Positions 1 to 11,000 of a DNA stretch of 64,000 nucleotides are shown here, in pieces (position 1 is the first letter of the stretch; each line of letters starts with the position of its first letter). The DNA comes from Castor canadensis (Eukaryota > Chordata > Mammalia > Rodentia > Castoridae): contig NC_133392.1 of NCBI RefSeq assembly GCF_047511655.1, positions 162,492,542 through 162,556,541 on the forward strand, in the 5' to 3' direction. Under the pieces are notes generated by a model, which saw only the letters and a program-made list of their open reading frames with translations, had not been told where the DNA came from and made no database searches. The position numbers and the translations under genes are program-made.

Positions 1-33
1 AAGCTCCACGTATCCACAGGTTGGGATTTCCTT

Positions 34-302
34 CTTTTTTTTTTTTTTTTTTTTTTTTGGTGGTGGTGGTGTTGATATCTAATCTAGGTGACCGCTAGCC
101 ACTGAGGTACACCCCTAGCTCAGGGTTCTTCTTCTTAGAGCAAGGTCTTTACTATGAAATAAAAAATGCTCTATAAACAGAAAGTCAGAACCTAGGCCCT
201 CAGAGGGTCTTGCTGTGTTGCTCAGGCTAGCCTGAACTCTTGATTCTTCTGCTTCCACCTTCAAAGTACTGGGATTAGAGGCATGTGCCACTTCACCTGG
301 TC
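34..302 (-). mobile_element. Antisense ID-like half and a B1-like SINE
   Basis: In CDK11B intron: a poly(T) run followed by a diverged ID-like half (34-125), then a B1-like monomer (about 205-302) recognisable by GGTCTTGCTGTG and the GCATGTGCCAC end. Confidence 0.7.
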
Positions 303-318
303 TAATTATATAATTTTC

Positions 319-470
319 TTTTTTTTTTTTTTTTTTTTTTTAGTACTTACTGAGTTGAGGGTCTCAAACACTTTTTGCCTGGGCTGGCCTCAAACTGCTG
401 TCCTCCCAATCTCCACCTCCTGAGTAGCTGGGATTGCAAGTATGATTACATGCTAGGATTCTACCCAGCC
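319..470 (-). mobile_element. Antisense SINE, mostly left half
   Basis: A poly(T) run, then GGGTCTCAAACAC and GCCTGGGCTGGCCTCAAACTG, the reverse complement of the 7SL-like half. It ends 24 bases before the CDK11B acceptor. Confidence 0.75.
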
Positions 471-493
471 TTACTTACATGGTTTTCTTTCAG

Positions 494-3002
494 ATGAAAT
501 TGTGGCTCTGAAGCGGTTGAAGATGGAGAAGGAGAAGGAGGGCTTCCCGATTACATCACTGAGGGAAATCAATACAATTCTCAAGGCCCAGCACCCCAAC
601 ATCGTTACTGTCAGAGTGAGGCCCGGCCCCTGAAGAGGGGTATTCCCATGGGAAGGGAGAAGGTTCCTGAGGTCAGGTGTTCAGCAAACTTTCACAGCAG
701 AAAAGTAGACATTAGTTTCCCAAAATGTCTTAGTAGGTCTTTGCTGCCCATTAGTGTCTGCCTAGGATTTCAGGTTTACTGGGAGAGCCGGTGGCTGCAG
801 GGTGGGGTTAGAGGATGTACCAAGCACCCACAGACCCCCCCCCCCCACCAACCCCGTCTATTCCTAGGAAATTGTCGTAGGCAGCAACATGGACAAGATT
901 TACATCGTGATGAACTATGTGGAGCATGACCTCAAGAGCCTGATGGAGACGATGAAGCAGCCCTTCCTGCCAGGTAGGGCCATGTGCTACCCTGCAGGCT
1001 GCTGGCCATTGGAGGGAAGACACCTCCGTACCTGGGTGGGCTGTGCTCCTTGGTTGTGAAATGTGGGCAGGACACTCAGGCTATGCCATGAGGGGGTAGC
1101 CCTTTGAGCATTGTCCTTGTAGTGATTCCAGTGACACTCCATACTGACCACAATGTGCCCAAGGGCCACGCTGGTCAATCCTGGGACAAACTTCCCCCAG
1201 AAGTCTCTGGCAGCTTCTGGGTCACCTAAATGACCCTGGAGGGCCCTGGGCCTGTTGTGGGGCATCAAGGGCTCACTGGTGTGGGGTGTGCGTGTGACCC
1301 CAGCACTTTCCCAGGGGAGGTAAAGACCCTGATGATCCAGCTGCTGCGTGGAGTGAAGCACCTGCATGACAACTGGATCCTGCACCGGGACCTCAAGACT
1401 TCCAACCTGTTGCTGAGCCACGCTGGCATCCTCAAGGTGAGTCCCACCTGCCACCCACTCTGCTCTGGAGCCCACGGCAGTCCTCATAGACTCCCTCTAT
1501 CCTTACAGGTGGGTGACTTTGGGCTGGCCCGGGAGTATGGGTCACCCCTGAAGGCCTACACCCCAGTAGTGGTGACCCTGTGGTATCGAGCTCCAGAGTT
1601 GCTGCTTGGCGCCAAGGTGAGTCTGGGGGTCTGAGAGCTTCCCCTGCCTGCAGTGACCTCGCTTAGACTTGGGGCTGACACTAAGAGTGTGGGCCTGTAG
1701 GCACTTGAGCCGTGAGTATCCTTTGACTCTTAGGAATACTCCACAGCTGTGGACATGTGGTCAGTGGGATGCATCTTTGGGGAGCTGCTGACACAGAAGC
1801 CCTTATTCCCTGGAAAGTCAGAAATTGATCAGATCAACAAGGTTTTTAAGGTGCGTATGGAAGCTAGACCATCCATCTGTTGTGGATGTTGGGCCCTGTT
1901 GTGGTTGTGCAGGCACCATCAGGAGCAGCTGAGGATGAGGGTCAGGGTTGGGGGGCTCAGATCACAGAATGGCCTCTTTTTCTTTGATGGGACTGGGGTT
2001 TGAACTTTGCCTTTGCAGAGCTGGTGCTCTACCACTTGAGCCACACCTCCAGTCCATTTTGCTCTGGTTATTTTGGAGATGGGGTCTCACAAACTAGTTG
2101 TCCAGGCTGGCCTCAAATCATGATCCTCCTGATGTCAGCCTCACAAGTAGCTAGGATTACAGGTATGAACCACCAGCACCCAACAATAGCATGGCCTCTT
2201 GGTAGCCTGTCCTTTGATAACCACGGCCATGCATTAGCACGATGCACCAGATAGCAGGCTCCTTCCCTGTGGGTGTGGCCAGTTCAGACACCCCTGTCTT
2301 TCAGGACCTGGGGACCCCCAGTGAGAAAATCTGGCCTGGCTACAATGACCTCCCAGCTGTCAAGAAGATGACCTTCAGCGAGTATCCATATAACAACCTG
2401 CGAAAACGTTTTGGGGCCCTGCTTTCAGACCAGGGATTTGATCTAATGAACAAGTGAGTCCTGGGGTAGCATGGTCTCTGTGACCATAGGGGCCCTGTGC
2501 TTGTTCCTTGGCTCCAAGCCTGGTGCCTGGGAGCCCTTTGAAGGATGCCAGACAGGTGGGCACCTCTCCTCCCTAGGCCTCTCACCTGCATCCCAGCCCG
2601 CATGGCGGGTGCCCATTGCCCTGTGCTGTTCTCCCCAGGTTCCTGACATATTTCCCTGGGAGAAGGATCAATGCAGAAGATGGCCTCAAGCATGAGTATT
2701 TCCGAGAGACCCCCCTCCCTATTGATCCCTCGATGTTCCCCACGTGGCCTGCCAAGAGCGAGCAACAACGGGTGAAGCGTGGCACGAGTCCACGGCCCCC
2801 TGAGGGTGGCCTGGGCTACAGCCAGTTGGTGAGAGGCCCGGCTGGCAAGGGTCCCCCTGGGGGGCACTGGCTGAGGCACAGTCCTCATAGTACACACCTT
2901 GCTTCACAGGGTGATGATGACCTGAAGGAGACAGGCTTCCACCTCACCACCACAAACCAGGGGGCCTCAGCTGCAGGCCCTGGCTTCAGCCTCAAGTTCT
3001 GA
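494..3002 (+). CDS. CDK11B: CDK11B, C-terminal half (kinase domain and tail)
   Basis: Cyclin-dependent kinase 11 is a nuclear Ser/Thr kinase that pairs with cyclin L and acts in splicing and transcription; a shorter form acts in mitosis (family knowledge). Eight coding exons are visible: 494-615, 868-973, 1315-1436, 1509-1616, 1734-1850, 2305-2453, 2639-2828 and 2910-3002. All have AG/GT borders and matching codon phase. The product starts inside the kinase domain at the beta-3 lysine (VALKRLKM) and includes the catalytic loop HRDLKTSN, the GDFGLARE magnesium-binding motif, the activation-segment APE and the conserved C-terminal tail ending in SLKF. The first exon opens with two bases of an Asp codon, so the N-terminal exons lie left of the window. 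Exons read through without stops, so this copy looks functional. Primates carry near-identical CDK11A and CDK11B; which name applies to a single rodent copy is a convention. Confidence 0.97.
1976..2184 (-). mobile_element. Dimeric B1-ID-type SINE in CDK11B intron
   Basis: Full antisense dimer: the tRNA-like half (GACTGGGGTTTGAACT to CACACCTCCAGTCC) followed by the 7SL-like half ending at ACCACCAGCACC. Confidence 0.9.
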
Positions 3003-3205
3003 AGTCAAAGCGACCCTGGCCCATTCCCCGGCAGCAGGGCTCCTGCCCTGCCTGGACATGTGGGTCCTGCATCCAGAGCTGCCATGAGCCAGGACCCCTG
3101 TCTTGGAACTCTTCATCTAAACTTGATTTTCCACGTTTTGGTTTTTATATTTTGATTTGTAAATTTGTAGAATTAAATCACTATTTCCTTTTTGGAATGA
3201 AAAGC
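3003..3205 (+). other. CDK11B: CDK11B 3' UTR with ATTAAA poly(A) signal
   Basis: The TGA stop is at 3000-3002. An ATTAAA hexamer lies at 3172-3177, followed by a GT-rich stretch from about 3205, the usual layout of a cleavage site near 3195. The 3' UTR would be about 190 bases. The exact end is inferred. Confidence 0.75.
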
Positions 3206-4064
3206 TGTATGTTTCCAGATGTGTCTGCCTTGCCTCGTTAGGAAGGGTGGGTGTCTGCAGGTGTCAGAGTGGGCAACCCACCCCTCTCCACAGCAGAACC
3301 TTGGTCTGGAGCAGAGCCAGCGTTCTCTGCTTGTGGGTCTCGGGGACCAGAGATCTGTGTCTGTGTGAGTGAGCAAGGTGGTCATGCTCACCCAGCTGTC
3401 CAGACCAGCGCTGTTCACATGGGCCTCAGTCGCAGATCCGTATGTGTGGTAGCCTCAGCCATGGTGGGTTTTCATACATGAGGTTGTTAACGTTTTAGGA
3501 TGTAGTAAACTATTCTTGGAGGAAGCTCTGGTGTGTTCTTTCTGGTGTGTCCTGGGTGTGCTCTGGAGGACAACTACTAGCTGCCTGAGCTTAGGGAAGA
3601 GGACTGGGGTGACAGGATTGGGTACAGCCCTGTGGCTTCTGACCCCATTTGGGCTGAGCATGGTGATGGCCTCATACAGCAGAAGGGGTGCCTAGCTGTG
3701 CCTGCACCTCTGCCCAAGATGGTCCTCAACCCCCTTCCCTGACACTTGAGACCCCACCGTGGGCTCCTCTTGGTTCACCCAGGTGATGCTGCTGGCACTT
3801 GAGCTTCAGTTTACCCATTGCTCCAGAGGCCATCAGCCCTTGTCCTGTCAGTATGTCCTCACCCCAAGGGACTGCAGAAGTAGGGGAAGTCTGACACCCC
3901 AGGCTCCCCACATCCAAGTGGACAAGAACTGAGTAGGGCTGCTGCCCGTCTACAGCAGGGCCCAGACTAGCCGTTTGCCCTCCATCATCCCAAAAAGCAG
4001 CATGGACACATCAGAGAGAAAGTGCTTTATCTGCTGGCTTCTAGCCCAGGAGCTCTGAACAGGC
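3206..4064. other. Intergenic gap between convergent CDK11B and MMP23
   Basis: The gap holds unique sequence with no SINE and no reading frame resembling a known protein. The last 50 or so bases are probably MMP23 3' UTR: on the minus strand a GATAAA hexamer, a weak poly(A) signal variant, sits at about 4026-4031. No AATAAA is seen for MMP23. Confidence 0.6.
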
Positions 4065-6474
4065 TCAGCTCCTCACTCGGACCCGCCAGGAGTAGGTGGT
4101 GAGCACACGCTGGTGCCGGCGTACCACGCACGTGTAGGTGCCCTCATTGACAGCGTTGGCGATGATGCTCAGCTGTGCCTCGCCCAGGGCCAGGTAGCCA
4201 GGGTAGGAGAACTCCAGGGGTTCCTGGTCCTTGTACCAGCTGTGGGGGGGAAGCTCCTGCATGCCTGTCCTGCCCCATCCCAGGAGCCACGGGCAGCCCG
4301 GGTCCCTCCAGAATGTGCCCATTCTGCCCCACACCTAGTGCCCACACAGCTTGAGCTCCCTGCCTCCACATGCCCAGTCAGTGCTGGTCACTCACTATAC
4401 TTTGCCTTTCTTGTGGAGGATCTTCTGGCCACAGCGGAAGGTCACGTTCCTGCCTTCAGACACCAGCCTGGTTTTGGTCCTGGGGGGGGGTGGAGTGGTG
4501 GCCACCGTGGGGAAGGGGAACTCTGCTTGGGGTACAGGGAAATGTCAATTCTTCCCCACCAGACCAGGGCCAACACAGGGAGACAGGCCAGAGTGGCTCC
4601 ACCCCAACCGCAGACGTCACCGTAGCAGAAGTCACAGCTGCTGGGGCAAAGCCTCTTCATGAGCCTCTGGCGGGCATCGCAAAAGCCTCTCCTGGCCCAT
4701 GAGCCACACACAAACAGCCGGTCCAGGCAGCCTTCAGGGAGGGCAACCAGGCTCAGGGCCCACTCAACCCTGCCGCCCGCCTGCCCGCCCACCTGCCTGC
4801 CCCAGGACACCCACCATAGAGCCGGTGCAGCCCCCACAGCTCGTCCTGGGACAGCGCCTTCCAGCCTCGCAGTGTGGCATTGAGGTGCATGAGTGCCCGG
4901 CCCTGCTGTGAGTGCATCAGGCCCAGCGCGTGGCCGATCTCATGGGCCGCCACGTGCACCAGGTCTGTGAGCCACACGCCTGCGGGCCCCATGGGTTAGC
5001 ACTCGGACCCCAGCCCTTCCGCTCCTGGCCTTTTCCCAGAGGCCCAGCACATCTGCTGGAGTGGGGCTGAGCCACCCTCGGCCACAGCCATGGGAAGATA
5101 AGAATGTTCCCAGCCCGGGCGGTGAGCTCGGCACCCAGGAATGCAACTCCAGCTCGCTCTCCAGCGGCTTCAGCGGGGAGGGAGGAGGGAGCAGACTCAG
5201 GGCTGCAAGAACCAAGCCTGGGGGGGCCTCACAGCCTCCCCTCCCTTGCCTGCTTGACCCCAAATAACAGTCTACACACACACCCCACAAAATCAGAAAA
5301 TTACTCCTGCTCCAAAGCCCTCTCCCTGTAGCCCCCCATGGTACAGAGAAGGAGGCCCTCACTGGAGACCAGGCCATGGGTCACCTTTCTTCCAGCTGTA
5401 GCGTGTGGGGCCCAGAACCCAGTACTCGCTGTCATCAAAGTGGATGCCACCATGGGGTGGGAAGAAGGCGTGAGCCAACTCGCCAGTGGGGCCGTCAAAG
5501 CAGTGGTGTAGAGTGGACACCAGGCAGTCTGTGTGGTTAACCGGGTAGAAGCCTGGGGGAGCACAAGGCTGAAACAGGGCCTGGGGGGGGGCTGGGCAGG
5601 GGCAGGGACAGGTACCCACTTATGGAACCCACCTATCCGAAGGTCACTGGGCTGCTCAGGTGCCACCTCTCGGAAGCTGAAGGGAGACACATCACTCCAC
5701 ATGCGGAAGGCAGCAGCCAGGCCTCTCCGTGTCTCACGGGGGCTCAGGAGGTTTCGGGGAAAGGAGAGGATCCTGGGGTGAGAGTCAAGGTCGAAGGTTG
5801 TGTCTGGGCTTGGCAAAGGCCCCCCAACCCCAGAGCCAGGAGGCACCTGTATGTGAGGTTGAAGTGGTCCCAGCGCAGCCTGGTTGGGGTCAGCGTGTAG
5901 CGGCGTCTTCGGGGGGCCAGCCAGGTCGGTGGGGTGAGGACCTGGGTGATGTGGACCCCCGACGGGTCGGGCGCAGCCACGTCTGTCTTCGCAGGAGGGA
6001 AGTGGGCGTGGCGAGGCAGTAGGGAGAGTTTCCAGGCCCCAAAATTGGTCCAGAAAACCGACTGTCGGGAAGTGTAGAAAGCCATGGGGGGAGGGGGCGG
6101 GGAGGGGGCGGTGACTTCTCGTCTTAGTTTTCTACCCTGAGCCTGGCACTTCTGAGCGGGTGGGAGTGGGCGGAGCTGGGGACGGACGCTGACCTCCGGC
6201 CACCGCTGGACGCTCGGACCTAAGGGACTCACATCCCGACCCACAGACTGCCCACCCCAGGAGCCACCGACACCGTCAGGTGCGGGGCCGCCCACCCCGC
6301 GCACCTGGCCCCGCTGCTCACCTGCGCTGCGCTCCAGGCCGGCGCCGATGGGGTCCCGAGCCGCGCCAGCAGCACGAGCGCGGGGACCAGGCACAGCCCG
6401 CCCAGCACGGCCCCGAGCCAGCGGGCCTGGACAGCGCCCGACGCCGCGCAGGGGATGCAGGCCCCGCGGCCCAT
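4065..6474 (-). CDS. MMP23B: MMP23, membrane-anchored matrix metalloproteinase
   Basis: A zinc endopeptidase made as a type II membrane protein and released by cleavage at a furin-type site (family knowledge). Eight coding exons on the minus strand: 6474-6322, 5986-5847, 5772-5633, 5552-5385, 4979-4815, 4731-4621, 4522-4396 and 4239-4065. They join in phase to 392 residues, close to the 390 of human. In order: a hydrophobic signal anchor (about residues 20-42), an RRRR furin site (about 77-80), the catalytic domain with the zinc motif [11 protein letters not shown] (about 213-223), a six-cysteine ShK-like domain (about 256-291) that blocks voltage-gated potassium channels in the family, and an immunoglobulin C2-like domain to the end. 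No cysteine-switch prodomain or hemopexin domain is present, as expected for MMP23. The ATG has a good Kozak context (GCCATGG) and encodes a MGRGA start as in human. The acceptor of exon 2 (GAAG) is the least ideal border. Confidence 0.96.
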
Positions 6475-7700
6475 GGCGGACTCGCTGTCGGGCTCAGGGC
6501 CGCACGGGGCAGCGCGGCGCGGGGACCTGGGCCGCCGAGCCGGGGAGGAGCGCGGGGAGGCGGTGGCGGGCGGCTCGGGTTTCAGCCCCGTGGAGGGGCG
6601 GCGGTGGGGGGGGAGTGCGGCGCCCTTGAAGAAAACCAGCTGGCCTGGCCTGTCCGGGAGCGGCCCGCTGCCCCAGGGGGGTCTGAGACCAGGCTGTGGT
6701 CGTTGGCAGTGGCACCAACAAGGGCCTGCTGGGTGGGGTCGCCAGGAGCAGGGGAGAGGTCAGTGAAGGGACAGCTCGGCTTGGCAAAGGGGTGTCAGCC
6801 GGAGGCCCCACAAGCTGGTTGGCGCCGAATGACTTCTTTACCAAATGGAATCCTCCCAATCCCCTGGACCCCAAATGAGGCCTGGGAGCAGAGCCTCCAT
6901 CCTGGCCCGGGTGGCTGAGCGCGGCCAGCCCCGGACGCGTGCCCGCGGGAGGGGAGGAGACGCAGAATGAAGGGACGTGGCAGTGAGTGTGGGGCGGCTG
7001 GAAGGGGCAGAGGGAAGAGGACGCGAGCGGTCGCGAGGGCCCGCGGGGGTGGAGGGTGGGGAACCTGTAGGGTCCCGTGGGGAGCCGGGAAGGGATCGGC
7101 GGAGGGCGGGCCTTGGACCCCAGTGAGGAGTGGGCCGTGGGTGGGGGGTGCAGCCCCGGACCGTCTAACCGGGCTCGGAGGAAAGGGGTTCTGCAGTCGG
7201 GGACGTGGGGAGGGCAGCCGAGCGTCGGGGTGGGGGGGGTTCTGGGGCGGCCCTGGCTGGGGACGGGGAGCGGTGCCCCGAGGCCGAAAGGCTCGACGGG
7301 GCGGCCGGCGCTGTACTGGGCGGGCGGCAGAGCGCAGCGCGGCGATGGCGGGGGCGCCGGGCTGGGAAGCCGGGATCTCGGGGCGGGGCGGACTGCGGGC
7401 GAGCGGGCGGGGCCGCGGGAGCTAGGGGCGAGTCCCCCTTTCGGACCAGGCGGCCAGCCTGTGTCCAGCCCCCCACCTCCCCGCTCAGGTGGAGCAGCGG
7501 ACTGGACAACAGGTTCAGCGCTCAGCAGCTGGCCGAAGGTGGTTTTTGGAAAGCGCCTGCCGCCAGGCTCCCCTCTTGGTGGCCGAGAATTTGCTCCAAC
7601 AAACCGGATCCCCTACAGCGTGTCCGCCCGTCCCCCTCTGCTCCAGAGACACCCAGGCCGAGCGTCAGGACCCTCAGCGAAAACCCGACCTGCTTGGCCA
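6200..7700 (-). promoter_or_regulatory. CpG-rich promoter region of MMP23
   Basis: Dense CpG and G-rich sequence surrounds the MMP23 ATG at 6474 and extends upstream on the minus strand to about 7.7 kb. There is no TATA box in an obvious place. Long open frames here on both strands are by-products of GC content and match no family I know. Island edges are estimated by eye. Confidence 0.6.
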
Positions 7701-8087
7701 AAGCCCGAGTCCCCACATCCCGCCGCGGGAGACTGGGGGGGGGGTGGGACCTGGGCCGAGGTCTTCAAAGAGACACGAGGTGTCCCCCAGAGCTTGGTTG
7801 GAGGACAGCGAGGTCCTAGGGTCCCTCCCTTGTCAGACCCGAGCCCAGGGTGGCGGGAGGTGGGCGGTGGCCTGGCCAGAGCCAGAAGCTGGGCTTCACG
7901 CTGGGGAGGGCGCCGGGGGAAGGGGAGGGCGGAGACGGCCCCAAGACTCGCCCGCCCGTGTCCCGGCTAGGATCCGAGGCCCACCCGGCGCCCCCAGGCA
8001 GGCAGCAGGCGGCAAAGTCCGTGAATCTTTTTATAAAACACTCGGGGTGCGAAGGGAGCTTGGGGTCAGGCCGGGCGCGCCGCGCGC
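6475..8087. other. Spacer between MMP23 start and MIB2 stop
   Basis: GC-rich, SINE-free spacer between two genes on the same strand. The left part is MMP23 promoter. The right edge is the MIB2 3' UTR: on the minus strand a TATAAA hexamer at 8031-8036 could serve as its poly(A) signal, which would give a 3' UTR of only about 70 bases. I see no gene of its own in between. Confidence 0.55.
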
Positions 8088-11000
8088 TCACACGAAGATC
8101 TGGATGCGGTCGCGGATGGGCTGGCGGCAGATGGGGCAGGCGCTGAGCGCAGCGCCGCAAGGCGCGCACGCGCCATGGCCGCACTGAAACACAAGGCGGA
8201 TGTGGCTATCGATGCAGATCGGGCAGGTGATGCGCTCCTCCATCTGCCGGTAGCGGCTCTGCAGCTCCTCCACCAGCTGCCGCGGCGGGCCGGGCGCAGG
8301 GGCCGCACTGGCCACCTCCGAGCCATCTGTGGGGCACAGGATGGGGTGGGGCTCAGCCAAAGGCTGTCCGGTATGAGCCTTGGGGACGACCGGGAGGGGT
8401 GCGCCGAGCCCCCACCCACCTGGGCGCAGCTTCTTGCTGATGACCACCTGGCACATGATGCATTTCTTCATCCTGCGTGCGCACTCTGTAGGGCAGCGTG
8501 CGGGTTGGGTGGGGCAGGCGAGGCAGGCCTAGCTGCCCCTGATCCCCCATGCCCCTCACTCACCCTCGCACACGGTGCGGTGCTGGCACGGTGAGAACAG
8601 AACCAGCAACGCCAGCTCTGAGCATACCAGGCACTCAGCGGCCTCCGGCCCCACGTTGGCGGTCACGTGCAGATTCGTCACGGTGTTGGGGGTGCTGAGC
8701 ACGTGCCTGGGGCCCGGGGTCGTGCCCCCACCGCTGCCTGCCTGTCTCTCCCTGCAGTTGGAGGAGGGGGCTTGAAAGGGTCGGGTGGTCGTAGAGCCCC
8801 CCAACCCCCCCCCGGGGTGTGGCTCACCTGAAACGTTGGGCACAGCCCTGCAGGGCCTTGAGCACGCGGCCCTGAGCGGCCAGGTCCAGTGGGCTCCGGC
8901 CACGGTGGTTGGCATAGCTCACGTCTGCGCCCTCCAGCGCCAGGAAGCAGGCCACTGCTGCGCCCACCGTCAGCTCTGCGCTGCCCGGGAGGCCTGAGGC
9001 CTGTAGCTGGGCAGTAGGACAGACGCCAGTGAGGGTGGGAGCCTGCACAGGCTTGAGGGAGGCTTCTGCTGGCACCATGCAGCCTCAGAAGCCTGGGAAA
9101 AGCCCCTGTCCTCAGGACAGGAGCCCTTACTAGGCAACTGCAGGAATAAGGTCCTTCCACCCTGTTCTACTCCTGACACCCCCACCCCCTTTCCCAGATT
9201 GGTCAGGGACCCAGAATCTCCAGGACAGGGGTTGCAGAGAATGGCTCCTGTAAAGCAGGCCCCCAAGCCGCTCCCCTTCACAGAAAGCCTGGTTCCCTGG
9301 ACCATCACAGAAGGTGGACTGTGGAAAGTTGCTCAAGCCCACCTCATCAGTGCCCACTCCTTTCCTTCCTCACCCTGGACAGCAGCTGCAAGGGCCCTGG
9401 GTCCCCCCCAGCCCTGTCAGCCACCAAGGGGAGCTGCTGATGCCGCTGCAGTGCCACGTGCAGGGCTGTGTCTCCCTCCTCGTCTTCAGTGTTGACACTG
9501 CAGCCAGCGTCCACCAACAGTGGCACCAGTCCCACGTGAGCCTGCTGCACAGCCAGGTGTAGAGGGGACTGGAGCTTCCGGTTGCGCACATTCACATCAC
9601 AGCGACCCTGGGGGCAGTGCACAGGCTCAACCCAGGAACTCTACTGAGCCTGGCTCCCAGCTCCTAGGCAGGCCTGGAATCCTTGCGCCCACCTCTCGGA
9701 TGAGGATCTGGGCCACCTCACGGTGGTTGTTGAGGGCAGCCAGATGCAGTGCAGTAAACCCATCCTCCTTCTTGGCGTCCACCAGCTGCCGAGCTCGTGC
9801 CAGGATCTTCCTGACAGCTCTGTGAGAGCAGGGAGGTCTGTCCGATGTCCAGGGCCATCCCCAGCAGGGTAGGGAGCTGGCTGTCAGCAGTGCGCCCCTC
9901 CTCCCCCCACACTCACAGCGCATGGCCTTTGAGGGATGCATGGTGCAGCAACGTGAAGCCCTGGCTGTTGGTGGCAGTGACATCGATCCCTGGCACCTCG
10001 GTGAGGACCTCAACGATGCCACTGGCACCGATGCCCGCAGAGATGGCGGAGTGCAGAGGTGTGTCAGCATGGGCATCCTGCCAGCGGGGAGGCCAGTGGT
10101 CACGCAGCAGTTACTTCCCCTGGGGTCAGGCTGCATCTCTGACCCCGGCATTAGTTAGGGTCAGGGCAGCTAGGGGCGGTCACTCACGGGAAGGTTGACG
10201 TCACAGCCACGCTCACACAGGATCTTTACCACCTCCAGGAAGCCTCTCTGCACAGCCACGTGCAGCGCTGTGCTCCGGCTGCCATTGAGAACATCTGCCC
10301 CGCACCCTGCACTCAGGAGCACCCGAGCAGCCTCAGGCTGGTTCCTGGTGGGAGAAGCAGAGGGGTTTGGAAGGGACACTGTGTCCAGCAGCTGGACCCA
10401 CAGGCTCTGCCCCAGCAGCCCTCTCTGTCCTCACCCGAGAGCTGCGTAATGTACTGCGGTGTTGCCCTCGTCGTCTGGCAGGTCCACACCTGCTCTTGCC
10501 TGCAGCAGCAGCCGCACCAGCTCCACCTGGCCCAAGTAGGCAGCCACCTGCAGGGCAGTCCTGCCCTGGTTCTTAGTGTCCACCTGCCCAGAGAGCCAGA
10601 AATTGAGTTGTGGGCCCTGCGCCTTCTTGCTGGTGCTGGGAGGGGTGTCGGTGGAGCTTGCCTGTTCGGGATGCCTCCGCAGCAGGTCCAGAGCCCGGGC
10701 CACATTGCCCAGTGCAGCCTCCACCACCAGTCTCCCTGGGTGTTCCGGGTCACTCTTCTGGGCCCGTAGCTTGTCCAGGGCCACACTCAGTGAGCCTGGG
10801 GGCAGGGCTGAGGTAAGTGCTGGCCAGGGGCCGCCCTGCCTCCCACAGGTCACCGGGGCTGGTGCCGCACTTTTGTTCTCCCTGGCTCGTTCAGCCACAT
10901 CCAGGTTGGCGTCCTCCTCAGGCCGGTAGGCCAGCAAGCAGGAGGGGCTGAAGGTCCACCGCTGACCGCCAACTGCCACACGAAGGTTCCCATCTCCAAA

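Noticed and set aside
6967-8187. Long plus-strand open frames (up to 297 codons) between MMP23 and MIB2
   Set aside because: CpG-rich promoter and MIB2 3' exon in the wrong strand; Gly/Arg-rich translations with no domain and no splice-phase support.
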